A stretch of 64,000 nucleotides of DNA from NCBI GenBank assembly GCA_018268085.1, contig JAFDXE010000007.1, positions 1 through 64,000 of the forward strand, written 5' to 3'. The stretch comes from Bacteroidota bacterium (GTDB taxonomy: Bacteria > Bacteroidota > Bacteroidia > Chitinophagales > Chitinophagaceae). A program made the translations under genes and the position numbers. This document shows, in pieces, positions 36,317 to 44,948 of the stretch. The notes below the pieces were generated by a model. That model did no database searches and had not been told where the DNA came from. It was given only the letters and a program-made list of their open reading frames with translations. Numbering within the stretch: the stretch's first letter is position 1; every line of letters begins with the position of its first letter.

Positions 36317-36985
36317 TTAATTGTACATCGCCCTTACAAAACCGGCAACCAGGTTGTTAATAGAAACAGCAACCACAGTTAAATTTCCCTGTACCGGTTT
36401 CAGATTAAGCGATAATTCCTGGGAGGGCACCGGTGTTCCATCGTAGTCGATTGCAAAACCGGTTTCATAACTAACGGTGTCTGCCGGATTTTGAATATTG
36501 CAACTTACTGCTGTTACACGGATATCAATTTTTCCGTTAAATGGCAGCGGACTTATTGGATTGGGTGAATCAAATGCAGGAATGCGTATGAACAGTGTGC
36601 CATCTTCATAACTCATTACCGGCAGTGCGGCAGAAAACATATCTACGATGGTATTGTTTTCTTCAAATGAAAAACCATTCAATACAGTAACGTTTTCTAT
36701 TTTATCGGTGCGCTCGTGTTCTTTTGCACGCAGCCATTGTTGTAAGGTATTGTTCAACCTGTACATCAGTCTTCTTCCCGCAGCTTCTGGGATCAATGGT
36801 TTGCAGGCTGCTCTTAATTTTGCAGAAACAGCAGAAGCCTTTCCCATAATGGCTGCCTGTTGTTTGGCCACCGGCGCCTGTTTACCTGTATTTCCTTTAC
36901 GCCTGAATAAATGCACCCCTTTACTCTTGTAAAAAATAATGTCATCATAAGTGCCTTCGAGTTGCATATCTTTTTGCTTTGCCAT
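36317..36985 (-). CDS. Conserved Bacteroidota protein of unknown function
   Basis: A 222-aa protein without a signal peptide or membrane segment. It begins MAKQKDMQLEGTYDDIIFYK, a start shared by a family I know from many Bacteroidota (MARQKGIIKLxGTLGDxTFYK followed by a basic YLVREK-like segment, here VHLFRRKGNTGK). A helical part (about residues 50-95) is followed by a beta-rich C-terminal half. The family has no known function. The upstream 288-nt gap to arsR holds no gene that I can see. Confidence 0.8.
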   Translation of the reverse strand: MAKQKDMQLEGTYDDIIFYKSKGVHLFRRKGNTGKQAPVAKQQAAIMGKASAVSAKLRAACKPLIPEAAGRRLMYRLNNTLQQWLRAKEHERTDKIENVTVLNGFSFEENNTIVDMFSAALPVMSYEDGTLFIRIPAFDSPNPISPLPFNGKIDIRVTAVSCNIQNPADTVSYETGFAIDYDGTPVPSQELSLNLKPVQGNLTVVAVSINNLVAGFVRAMYN

Positions 36986-37247
36986 AAGTATTATTTTTAT
37001 TTTCTAACTAACACGGATAATTGCGCAAAATAAAATTATTTAAGGGAGATAGCAGAACAGGAAACGCATGCTGATATCCACTAAATGTCAACATTCATCA
37101 TACCCGAACACGCATCAGTACAGCTTTGCCAGGTACAATTATATTTAAAAGCCATTTTAAATTCATACTTACCATATTCAATCGCTCCACTTTTTCAGTA
37201 ATAAAAAAATTTTTGACAAAAAGAGCTGGCGATTAAAATCTTTATCG

Positions 37248-37263
37248 TAATATTGCAATATTA
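37248..37263. promoter_or_regulatory. Perfect palindrome, probable ArsR operator
   Basis: TAATATTGCAATATTA is a perfect 16-bp inverted repeat ending 10 bp before the arsR ATG. Its left half reads TAATATTG, one base from the Bacteroidota -7 consensus, so a bound repressor would block the promoter. ArsR-family operators are usually AT-rich imperfect palindromes at this place. Confidence 0.72.
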
Positions 37264-37273
37264 AATTTATAAA

Positions 37274-37606
37274 ATGGGGGCAACAAAAACGGAGCATTTT
37301 ACCGACAAGCAAAACAATATTGCAACACTTGCCAAAGCTTTAGGGCATCCTGCAAGGATTGCAATAGTTGAATATTTAATTAAGGTAGATACTTGTATTT
37401 GCGGCGATATCGTTAACGAATTACCACTTGCACAACCTACAGTTTCCCAGCATCTGAAAGAACTTAAAAATGCCGGACTAATTAAAGGTAACATTGAAGG
37501 CAACGCCATTTGTTATTGCATTGACGAAAAAGCCATTGACAAACTGCAAAACTATTTTGGCAATATCTCAACCAAACTCATAAACAAGAAAAATAATTGT
37601 TGCTAA
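37274..37606 (+). CDS. arsR: ArsR-family metalloid-responsive repressor
   Basis: A 110-aa winged-helix repressor. The HTH is in LAQPTVSQHLKELKNAGLI, and the Cys pair for arsenite sensing is in VDTCICGDIVNEL (CxC, ELCVCDL-like). The C-terminus ends in a Cys pair (NNCC) that may add a third ligand. In the absence of arsenite it should repress its own operon. It is the first gene of an operon with arsM and arsC, starting 10 bp after a perfect palindrome. Confidence 0.94.
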   Translation: MGATKTEHFTDKQNNIATLAKALGHPARIAIVEYLIKVDTCICGDIVNELPLAQPTVSQHLKELKNAGLIKGNIEGNAICYCIDEKAIDKLQNYFGNISTKLINKKNNCC

Positions 37607-37621
37607 TTAAAACTTATCAAA

Positions 37622-38461
37622 ATGGAAAATTCAGAACAACTTAAAGAAATCGTAAAACAGAAATACAGCGAAATTGCGCTGCAAGACAAAGAAACGAATC
37701 AATCTTCGTGCTGCGGTTCTGGTTACTGTTCAACAGAAGTGTACAATATAATGAGCGAAGATTACAACACGCTGGAAGGTTATAATCCTGAAGCAGACTT
37801 AGGATTGGGTTGTGGCCTGCCAACACAGTTTGCAAAAATAAGGAAGGGAAATACCGTAATTGATCTGGGCAGCGGTGCAGGTAATGATTGCTTTATTGCA
37901 AGAGCCGAAACCGGTGAAGATGGCAAAGTAATCGGCATTGACTTTACGCCTGCAATGATTGAAAAAGCAAAAATAAATGCACAAAAACTGGGTTTTGCCA
38001 ATGTGGAATTCAGGCAGGGAGATATTGAAAACATTCCGGTTTCTGCAAACATTGCGGATGTAATTGTCAGCAATTGTGTTTTAAATCTTGTTCCAAACAA
38101 AGACAAAGTGTTCAAAGAAATGTTCCGTGTGTTAAAGCCCGGCGGACATTTCAGTATTTCGGATGTTGTATTGGTTGGTAATCTTCCCGGGGCTTTACGC
38201 AAAGACGCAGAAATGTATGCTGGTTGTGTTGCAGGTGCAATTCAAAAGGATGTTTATTTGGAATTAATCAACGCAAATGGATTTAGCAACATAACCATCC
38301 AAAAAGAAAAAGCCATCAATATTCCTGACGACATTTTGAAAAACTATTTGAGCGAACAGGAACTAATAAATTTTAAAACAGGTAACACAGGAATATTCAG
38401 CATTACAGTTTATGCAGAAAAATCTTCAACCTGCGGCTGCGGAACAGGCTGCTGCAATTAA
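37622..38461 (+). CDS. arsM: Arsenite S-adenosylmethionine methyltransferase
   Basis: A 279-aa methyltransferase that converts arsenite to methylated arsenicals. The SAM site is VIDLGSGAGNDCFIA and the following GIDFTPAMIEKA. Conserved Cys for As(III) binding are at SSCCGSGYC (near residue 30), LGLGCGLPT, and MYAGCVAGAI. A Cys-rich tail (STCGCGTGCCN) is also present. It starts 15 bp after arsR. A second reading frame begins inside its last 50 bases and continues towards arsC. Confidence 0.95.
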   Translation: MENSEQLKEIVKQKYSEIALQDKETNQSSCCGSGYCSTEVYNIMSEDYNTLEGYNPEADLGLGCGLPTQFAKIRKGNTVIDLGSGAGNDCFIARAETGEDGKVIGIDFTPAMIEKAKINAQKLGFANVEFRQGDIENIPVSANIADVIVSNCVLNLVPNKDKVFKEMFRVLKPGGHFSISDVVLVGNLPGALRKDAEMYAGCVAGAIQKDVYLELINANGFSNITIQKEKAINIPDDILKNYLSEQELINFKTGNTGIFSITVYAEKSSTCGCGTGCCN

Positions 38462-38582
38462 ACCGCTTTTCAGAAAACATCGAAAAGCAATTATCATCAC
38501 AACATCAGTAATTGTGTTGCAATTCATTTTTGGGTTTGACCCAAAGTTTTGCATCATCAATATTATTTGGCTATTCGTTTAA
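38412..38582 (+). CDS. Small overlapping ORF in the arsenic operon, predicted membrane peptide
   Basis: A 56-codon frame starts at an ATG inside the end of arsM (50-nt overlap, different frame) and ends two bases before the arsC ATG. The peptide has a polar start rich in Ala/Gln (MQKNLQPAAEQAAAIKPLF), a basic patch (RKHRK), then a hydrophobic stretch (AIIITTSVIVLQFIF) and a second one (FCIINIIWLFV). It therefore looks like a small inner-membrane protein. The tight spacing is typical of translational coupling. I do not recognise it. It might be a chance frame, but it fills exactly the 123-nt gap between arsM and arsC. Confidence 0.58.
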   Translation: MQKNLQPAAAEQAAAIKPLFRKHRKAIIITTSVIVLQFIFGFDPKFCIINIIWLFV

Positions 38583-38584
38583 CT

Positions 38585-39004
38585 ATGACACCGAAAAAAA
38601 TATTAGTGCTTTGCACCGGTAACAGTTGCAGGAGCCAGATTGCAGAAGGTTACCTGCGGTACTTTGCAAAAGACAAAGCAATAATTTATAGTGCAGGCAT
38701 TGAAACGCACGGTGTACATCCAGGCGCCGTAGCAACAATGCAGGAAGACGGCATAGACATCTCAAAACATACTTCTAATAATATTGAAGAATACAAAGAC
38801 ATTGACTTTGATTTTGTAATTACTGTTTGCGACAACGCTAAAGAAAACTGCCCAATCTTCCCATCAAAAGCAAAAAAGTTTCATTACAATTTTCCTGACC
38901 CGGCAAAAGCAACGGGAACAGCGCAGGAAATTTTACAACAGTTCCGAAGTGTAAGACAGCTTATAAAAGACTACTGTCAAAAATTTGTAGCAGACAATTT
39001 ATAA
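38585..39004 (+). CDS. arsC: Arsenate reductase, thioredoxin-coupled (LMW-phosphatase type)
   Basis: A 139-aa ArsC of the low-molecular-weight phosphatase fold. The catalytic loop is VLCTGNSCRSQIAEG (CxxxxxRS with the first Cys as nucleophile). The Cys pair that relays the disulfide is in VCDNAKENCPIF. It reduces arsenate to arsenite, which the upstream ArsM could methylate. I use the ATG at 38585. No arsenite efflux gene (arsB, acr3) is found in the window. The gene ends 57 bp from a convergent K+ channel gene. Confidence 0.94.
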   Translation: MTPKKILVLCTGNSCRSQIAEGYLRYFAKDKAIIYSAGIETHGVHPGAVATMQEDGIDISKHTSNNIEEYKDIDFDFVITVCDNAKENCPIFPSKAKKFHYNFPDPAKATGTAQEILQQFRSVRQLIKDYCQKFVADNL

Positions 39005-39061
39005 CTCAGCCTGCACGTCAATAAAAAAGAGATACAGCTAAAGTATTAGGTTATAAAATTT

Positions 39062-40018
39062 TTACTGAACCTCTGTATGATGATTGATTTTATTCAATTC
39101 CAGGATGGTGGTTCTGTTATCGTCGCTCTCCCGAAACATCGGAACAAATTTCCTGTTGAACAGGATTTCCCGGAAGGTATAGGAAGTGCGTGACTGTACA
39201 TAATTGGAAAACACTTCATCAAAGCCACGCAGCGTTACATATATTTCCACATCAGCGTTAAGCATATCTTCTTCTGTAAAACCCCAGAAAGGGCTTTGCT
39301 CATCCAGAGGATGTACAACGGTCCAACTCATTGGCATCGACTCAACACGGGTTCTTTCCAGGTTTAAACTGAAATATTTATAATTTGTTACACCGTTTTC
39401 TTCAACCAGCATACCGGTATTCACTTTTATTTCCACATCCGATAATGAATGCTTGTCTTTATAAGCGGCAAATCGAAACATAACAGCCTTTCCTCCCCTG
39501 TAAGGGCTCACCAGTGCGTGGTTGCTGAAAACAAGATAACTCCTGGGTTTTGAAAACCTGCCGTAAATTAAACCGGTAGCAATAGCAAGCGATAAAAAAC
39601 CGGTAAGCGCTTCTGCTCCTGCAACGATGTTGGCTGCATCGCCAACCGGAAATACATGGCCGTACCCAACGGTGGTAAATGTTTGCGTGCTGAAATAAAA
39701 AATCTCCCGGAAGGTTTTCCATTCCGATCCCTTCGCAAGTCCATCCAGTTGTTCAACCCCAATGTAATAATAACAAATACTGAAAATGATATTGATGAGA
39801 AAGTAAAAGGCAAAAATAACGGTAATGAATTTCCATACCGGAAGATTCAGCATATTTTGAAATATACTTAACCTCCTGTAAAAAGGCATTCCTTCTTTAA
39901 CCAGGTTATAGGTCCCATCTTTGTTCAGGAATCTTCCGCCGGTATCGTTGGTATTATTGGAAAAGCCGGTGTCATTGTTCTGGCGGGAAAAAGGATTGAT
40001 CTTTTTATACTTCGACAT
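39062..40018 (-). CDS. Inward-rectifier potassium channel (KirBac-type)
   Basis: A 318-aa K+ channel. It has a cytoplasmic N-terminus, a first membrane helix (about residues 62-85), a pore loop with selectivity filter TFTTVGYGHVFPVGD, and a second helix (about 135-155). A C-terminal IRK beta-sandwich follows (SNHALVSPYRGGKAVMFRFA, SWTVVHPLDEQSPFWGFTEEDM). These features match prokaryotic Kir channels in order and size. It would conduct K+ across the inner membrane. It is convergent with arsC and downstream of the phosphoesterase fusion gene. Confidence 0.94.
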   Translation of the reverse strand: MSKYKKINPFSRQNNDTGFSNNTNDTGGRFLNKDGTYNLVKEGMPFYRRLSIFQNMLNLPVWKFITVIFAFYFLINIIFSICYYYIGVEQLDGLAKGSEWKTFREIFYFSTQTFTTVGYGHVFPVGDAANIVAGAEALTGFLSLAIATGLIYGRFSKPRSYLVFSNHALVSPYRGGKAVMFRFAAYKDKHSLSDVEIKVNTGMLVEENGVTNYKYFSLNLERTRVESMPMSWTVVHPLDEQSPFWGFTEEDMLNADVEIYVTLRGFDEVFSNYVQSRTSYTFREILFNRKFVPMFRESDDNRTTILELNKINHHTEVQ

Positions 40019-40082
40019 TTGCTGAATATGATGCTAACAAAATTACAGTTAAATGATCAGTGGTACCAAAGGAACACGAGGA

Positions 40083-43000
40083 TCAGAATAAAAAACCTAA
40101 TCGAATACATGGAAAAGCTGTTTCGGAAGATGCGCCGTATTCAAATACAAGTGATAATTTATTGAACGGACTGAAATATATACCGCCTCCAAAACCAATA
40201 TGCAGCTTTCCTGATTTTTCACCAGGCGCCCACACACGACCATCATCCAGGAAAGCAAACATGCCCAATTTACCACGGAAAATATAACCTTTTACATCGC
40301 TAAGCCGGATGCGCAATTCTGTGTTTTGATAGAAAGCTGTTCTTCCCGAAAAACGCATTGCCCTGAATCCCCGAAGATTTGTTTTAAATCCAAGTGTACT
40401 GGCATCATAAAAAGCGTACGTGCCGTTGTTGGTTTCAAAACCGGTTCGGTGGGCAATTACAATGGATTTATTAACGGGTATGTAAAAACTGAGTGCGGAA
40501 CCAAACCGGAGAAATTTTTCCGGGTAAGCATTGTTGAGGGCTTTGGTATAACCAATGAAACTGTGTAAACGAATGCCATTTGTTGGATACAACTGGTTGT
40601 CGGCTTTATCAATAGTATGCTGCACATACAACGAAGCATAATGATGCCTTTTAAACAATTCTTTACTGATTCCTGATGCAGGATCCGACACAAATCGCTT
40701 TTGGTTTTCTTCCAATTCAACTGATTTATAGCCGGCGCCAATAGTAAGTTGCGGTATTTTTCCAATTGGCTTTGTCAGCGAAGGACTAAACACGTATTGT
40801 TCCGAACGGATACGGTTATACGATCTTTGCCTGCCGGGAAGTTTTGTTTCATTTCCGGTTCCGTAGTAGAAGAAAGTATAATTGGGTGCATGAATGGCGG
40901 CAAGGATATTGAGATCCCATTTCCCAACCAGTTGTTTAAAAATTCCTTTATAAACAACATTAAACGAAGAAGTGGAAAACGCATAATTGGCCATGATCGT
41001 TTGTTGCCAGCCGTATGGCTTTTTTCTCCATTGTTGTTTTCTAATGGTTCTGCCAATGCCGATAAAAATGCCATCGTCGGGATTATAGCCATAATAGGGC
41101 AACGGGCCATTCCAGTTGTATTGAAATGATCTTGGTGAATAACTGTTTATCGTGCTGTCTTTCGATAAATACAATTTCGTTTCGGCAGATGGATGCACAA
41201 TGGTTTCCGGTGTATCATACACTTTTGTTTTTTTGGCAAGTCCACGAACGACGGAACTATCTGTGATACTATCTTTTCCGTTTCCGCCGATGATGCGGAT
41301 CCTGATGGCTTTGCCTGTATTTCCGGTTAATTCAAATACATCATTATTGCCCATTCCATATAATCTTATTTCCTTTGTTTCACCTCCGTTAAATGTACGC
41401 TCGAAGAACAATCTGCCTTTGGCGCCCTCTTTATTGATATTATAAACCTTTACGTTGGTTTGGTTGTTGTTCAGCCTGGTTACTTCAAAAAATTCCCTGT
41501 CTTCCGTTCCGGTTACTTCTACTTCTTTATTAACAAACCGGTAGTACTGCAGCGCATATTTTTCCAGGTGATCTCTCCTGCTTTTAAGCCTTTCCGTTAT
41601 TCTTTTGCCTGATAAGAGATAAATAACTTCAGGCATTTTCTTTAGGGACGAATCAATCACTTCATCAGTAAGATTTTTTTGCATCGCTCTTACACAGTTT
41701 ATCCAATCTTCTTTTGTGAGTGCTGTTGTAAACAAACGATCCTGGTTTCTGCCCGTCCACATCAATCCGTTTACGTCCTTAATTGTTTTACCAAAATCCT
41801 GTGTTTGGCGCAAGGCGAATTTTCTTGTTGCAAGCCAGGGGATCAGTCCGTCCAGTTTAGCAAATGCCTGGTCACGGTCGCGGGGAACGGGCCGGTAAAT
41901 GGTATGCTTACCTTCTTTAAAACTTGCCCATGTCCATTGGTCTTCGTGCCGGTCCCAATCGCCGATCAGCATGTCAAATATTCTTGCATTTAAATAAGCC
42001 TGCTGGTCCACACGGTGATCGTTATCCGAAAAATATTTTTTAAACATTTTGTCGGGCGTAACTACTTTTTCAGAAAACCCAACATCGGGATTATCACTTT
42101 GATTGCCCACAAGCCGGTTTTCAAAAAGGCAATATGTGTTTCCGAATTCTTCATTGAAATCGCCCAGTTGTTTGGAAAAAGGAATGTACACCAGTTTAGG
42201 GTTGCTGTGGTAAACGCCTGCTGCTTTTGCCAATGGCGCAACGGCAAGAGCCGCATAAGGATTGGCAGATGAAATCTGGTCTTTTACAATATCACTGGCA
42301 AATGTTCCTCTCAATTCGGGAGGCAGGGCTTTGTCGGGAGATTTATCGATCTGGCGCAACACGAATTCCTGCCCGTTTTTATTTTGAAAACGTAATGATT
42401 TAGTTTGTTTTCCCCCGCCACGTTTTGTTGGTTGTAATCCGTCCTCTGTTTTTGTTATGTCCAGCACCTCTACTTCTACCGGTGTTGCCCATTCTTTACG
42501 ATAGTGTTTTCCCAATACAAAATTTTTGAAGTTACGGGCGGCATAACCGGTACTGGCTACAACCGTTATCTTTCCAACAGATAACAAAGAATCGTTTTGA
42601 GAAAATGATTGTGTGTTGTAATAAGCCGGGGCTAATTTTTTTTCATATACAATTTTCCCGGTTGAGTCGTTCCCTTTTGATTCAATGAATTTCAGATCAG
42701 ATTCTTTGCCTGCATGTAAGGTTAGCTGAACAAATCCGTTCTGCGCAGCAGCAAATAAAGCATCTCCGTTTTTGCGAACATACGCCGATTTTGATCCGGC
42801 GCCACTGATGATATGATACTGACCGTCTTTTTGAAAAAATTCGAGGTTGTGTTCGTGGCCGCTAACATAAATAAGATTCTTATACGGCTTAAAAGCAATG
42901 GTTAAGGCTTCTTTCAGTTGCTGATATCTTGGATTCCTAACATCCTGGATGTTCTTACGGAGCAGAATATACGCAGTTCCGATCACCGGCATTGGTATCC

Positions 43001-43718
43001 ACAATTTACTGTTCAGTTCTGTAAGCGGAAATAAGTGAAAGATGCCTGGAAATTTACTGCCGTGTATGCCATCGCTGTATAGCGGATGATGAGCAGCAAC
43101 AATGATCTGTTTGTTTTTATTACGGAGCAATGCATATTTTAATTGCAGGATAAAATCTGCATCGTCCTGTATATCACATTCGGCACTACCGGGTTTATCA
43201 TGTTGAAACAACCACCATTCTGTATCAATAACAATAAGTACAGCCTGGTCATTTAAAGGTATTTCAACCGGGCCGGGACATCCGCCATCGGGCAAAAAAA
43301 CATTTCCTTTTTGCAGGTAGCCCTCAATATAGTTTTCCTGTCTTTGTAAATAGTCGGGGCCTTCAGCTCTTCCCTGTTTCCAATCGTGATTGCCGGGAAT
43401 AAAAATGGTTTTCCCTTTGAAGTCTTTTACGATATCCATTTGTGAATTGATGGCATCTTCCGCATTTTTTCTTCCGGGCGAATTAAGGTCGGGCATACCA
43501 ACAGGATAAATATTATCGCCCAGGAAAACAATAGCACTGCTGCTGTCGGATTGATCGAGATAATGTTTTACGATATCGAGTGTATTTCCTGAAGTTGATT
43601 CTTTCCCTGCATCACCAATAAAATAAAGCGTGAATGGTTTATCGGCAGTTGTTTGTTGCGCAGTTAATGTAACAGCAATAAAAAGAAATAAGATTGTTGT
43701 AATAATGCTACGGCTCAT
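40083..43718 (-). CDS. Metallophosphoesterase / kinase-like / Omp85-barrel fusion protein
   Basis: A 1211-aa exported protein in three parts. After a signal peptide (residues 1-21), a calcineurin-like phosphoesterase domain (about 25-320) shows FIGDAGK, FLGDNIYP, IPGNHDW (about 110), AAHHP and SGHEHN (about 287). The middle (about 410-720) has a glycine-rich loop (RGGGKQTKSLRF, about 436), a strand ending VLRQIDK, a GDWDRHEDQW motif (about 585) and VPRDRDQAF. These resemble the ATP loop, catalytic loop and metal site of HipA/Fam20-like kinases. The last about 350 residues are beta-barrel-like with LRGFRAMRF (about 1114) and FYQNTELRIRL, as in Omp85 proteins. It overlaps the upstream DUF6268-type gene by four bases. 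The kinase reading is inference. Confidence 0.82.
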   Translation of the reverse strand: MSRSIITTILFLFIAVTLTAQQTTADKPFTLYFIGDAGKESTSGNTLDIVKHYLDQSDSSSAIVFLGDNIYPVGMPDLNSPGRKNAEDAINSQMDIVKDFKGKTIFIPGNHDWKQGRAEGPDYLQRQENYIEGYLQKGNVFLPDGGCPGPVEIPLNDQAVLIVIDTEWWLFQHDKPGSAECDIQDDADFILQLKYALLRNKNKQIIVAAHHPLYSDGIHGSKFPGIFHLFPLTELNSKLWIPMPVIGTAYILLRKNIQDVRNPRYQQLKEALTIAFKPYKNLIYVSGHEHNLEFFQKDGQYHIISGAGSKSAYVRKNGDALFAAAQNGFVQLTLHAGKESDLKFIESKGNDSTGKIVYEKKLAPAYYNTQSFSQNDSLLSVGKITVVASTGYAARNFKNFVLGKHYRKEWATPVEVEVLDITKTEDGLQPTKRGGGKQTKSLRFQNKNGQEFVLRQIDKSPDKALPPELRGTFASDIVKDQISSANPYAALAVAPLAKAAGVYHSNPKLVYIPFSKQLGDFNEEFGNTYCLFENRLVGNQSDNPDVGFSEKVVTPDKMFKKYFSDNDHRVDQQAYLNARIFDMLIGDWDRHEDQWTWASFKEGKHTIYRPVPRDRDQAFAKLDGLIPWLATRKFALRQTQDFGKTIKDVNGLMWTGRNQDRLFTTALTKEDWINCVRAMQKNLTDEVIDSSLKKMPEVIYLLSGKRITERLKSRRDHLEKYALQYYRFVNKEVEVTGTEDREFFEVTRLNNNQTNVKVYNINKEGAKGRLFFERTFNGGETKEIRLYGMGNNDVFELTGNTGKAIRIRIIGGNGKDSITDSSVVRGLAKKTKVYDTPETIVHPSAETKLYLSKDSTINSYSPRSFQYNWNGPLPYYGYNPDDGIFIGIGRTIRKQQWRKKPYGWQQTIMANYAFSTSSFNVVYKGIFKQLVGKWDLNILAAIHAPNYTFFYYGTGNETKLPGRQRSYNRIRSEQYVFSPSLTKPIGKIPQLTIGAGYKSVELEENQKRFVSDPASGISKELFKRHHYASLYVQHTIDKADNQLYPTNGIRLHSFIGYTKALNNAYPEKFLRFGSALSFYIPVNKSIVIAHRTGFETNNGTYAFYDASTLGFKTNLRGFRAMRFSGRTAFYQNTELRIRLSDVKGYIFRGKLGMFAFLDDGRVWAPGEKSGKLHIGFGGGIYFSPFNKLSLVFEYGASSETAFPCIRLGFLF

Positions 43719-44758
43719 AAGTTCTCTGCTACCTTGCGATATAATTTTTTCGGAGGCACAAGGTAGATGCTTATTGTTCCAAAAAAACTTTCCCTGAGCC
43801 TGCTTTTAAAGATAACATCTTTTCTGCCGCTGGATGAATTGGTAAGATTATAAGAAAGGTTATGGATGCCTCCGAATTGTACGCCCGCCCAAACCCATCC
43901 TACAAGTTGCCTTTCAAGGCTGGTGGAATATTTTAAAGAAGAAGTATGCAGGTGTAACGATTGATAGGCAGATAAAGAAGCTTCGGTATTATCGAGGCGA
44001 TAGGAACTTCCATCAACTTCAAGATTGTTGTACCAGAAAAAATTCTCATTGAATCCATACCGGAATTTTACAAACAAAGGCAGGATACTTTCGAGGCTCC
44101 AGCGGTTGTTGAAATTATAATTCACACCAAAAGTCGGAAATATCAATGGTCGTCCGAATGAATAACTATACGTGGCACCGAGTGCATAAATAAAATCGTC
44201 GTTCTTTCTCCACGCCAATGCCGGTGAAACAGAAAATTTGAGATAGTTTGTTTTGCTTACTGTTTTACTATTGTAATCACCATTAAAATTTCCTGCAAGT
44301 CTCAATATCCAGAACTTGTTACTCAACATCGGTTTTAGAATGGTAAGTGTAACGCCGATACTCCTGAGATCACGATCTTCCAGGCTTCTATATAACGGGT
44401 TGATGGCAGGCTGCGAAAATTTGTACTGTTCTTTATTGTAGCGAAATCCGGCAATGATGCTTAAGTAGGGTTTGTTAATGATGGGCACTTTTAACTTTGC
44501 CTCAATATGTGCATTGTTTTTTATAATCGACCGGGTGTTGTAGGGGGGATTAAAATTTCCGGATTTATCTGTTGTTGTTATTGAATACTGTGGATGAAAT
44601 CCATACGTAAGTGAGAGAAATTTTCCACGGGGCAGGCCGTTAACGGTGCATTTGCAGTACACTTTTTTGGGACGGGCTTTGCCCGGATCCTGCGCCAAAG
44701 CGCTGTTGCTTATAGAATATCCTGTAAGAAATACTAAAACAAACAATAACCTGTGCAT
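43715..44758 (-). CDS. Outer-membrane beta-barrel protein (DUF6268-like)
   Basis: A 347-aa exported protein. A signal peptide ends at about residue 23 (NSALAQ). The mature part alternates hydrophobic and polar residues in short strands separated by polar loops (SIIAGFRYNKEQYKF, VGWVWAGVQFGGIHNL, FFGTISIYLVPPKKLY), typical of a barrel; I believe it fits DUF6268. Its TGA stop shares bases with the ATG of the following phosphoesterase fusion gene (ATGA overlap), so the two are translationally coupled and probably act together in the outer membrane. Function unknown. Confidence 0.8.
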   Translation of the reverse strand: MHRLLFVLVFLTGYSISNSALAQDPGKARPKKVYCKCTVNGLPRGKFLSLTYGFHPQYSITTTDKSGNFNPPYNTRSIIKNNAHIEAKLKVPIINKPYLSIIAGFRYNKEQYKFSQPAINPLYRSLEDRDLRSIGVTLTILKPMLSNKFWILRLAGNFNGDYNSKTVSKTNYLKFSVSPALAWRKNDDFIYALGATYSYSFGRPLIFPTFGVNYNFNNRWSLESILPLFVKFRYGFNENFFWYNNLEVDGSSYRLDNTEASLSAYQSLHLHTSSLKYSTSLERQLVGWVWAGVQFGGIHNLSYNLTNSSSGRKDVIFKSRLRESFFGTISIYLVPPKKLYRKVAENL

Positions 44759-44948
44759 CTGGTAAAATTATTCGATCGCCGGAGTAAGTTCCGGATACCT
44801 GTTTAAAAACAAGAAACATGCAGATTTGTTGATACAGACTTGTGTGCTGAGAAAGGGTTGAAACAGGGAGAACAATATTGTCTTTATGCTATCAGTTCCA
44901 AAACAGCATCACTATAATACTGTTCTCCATGCCCGTTACTGTTATGAT

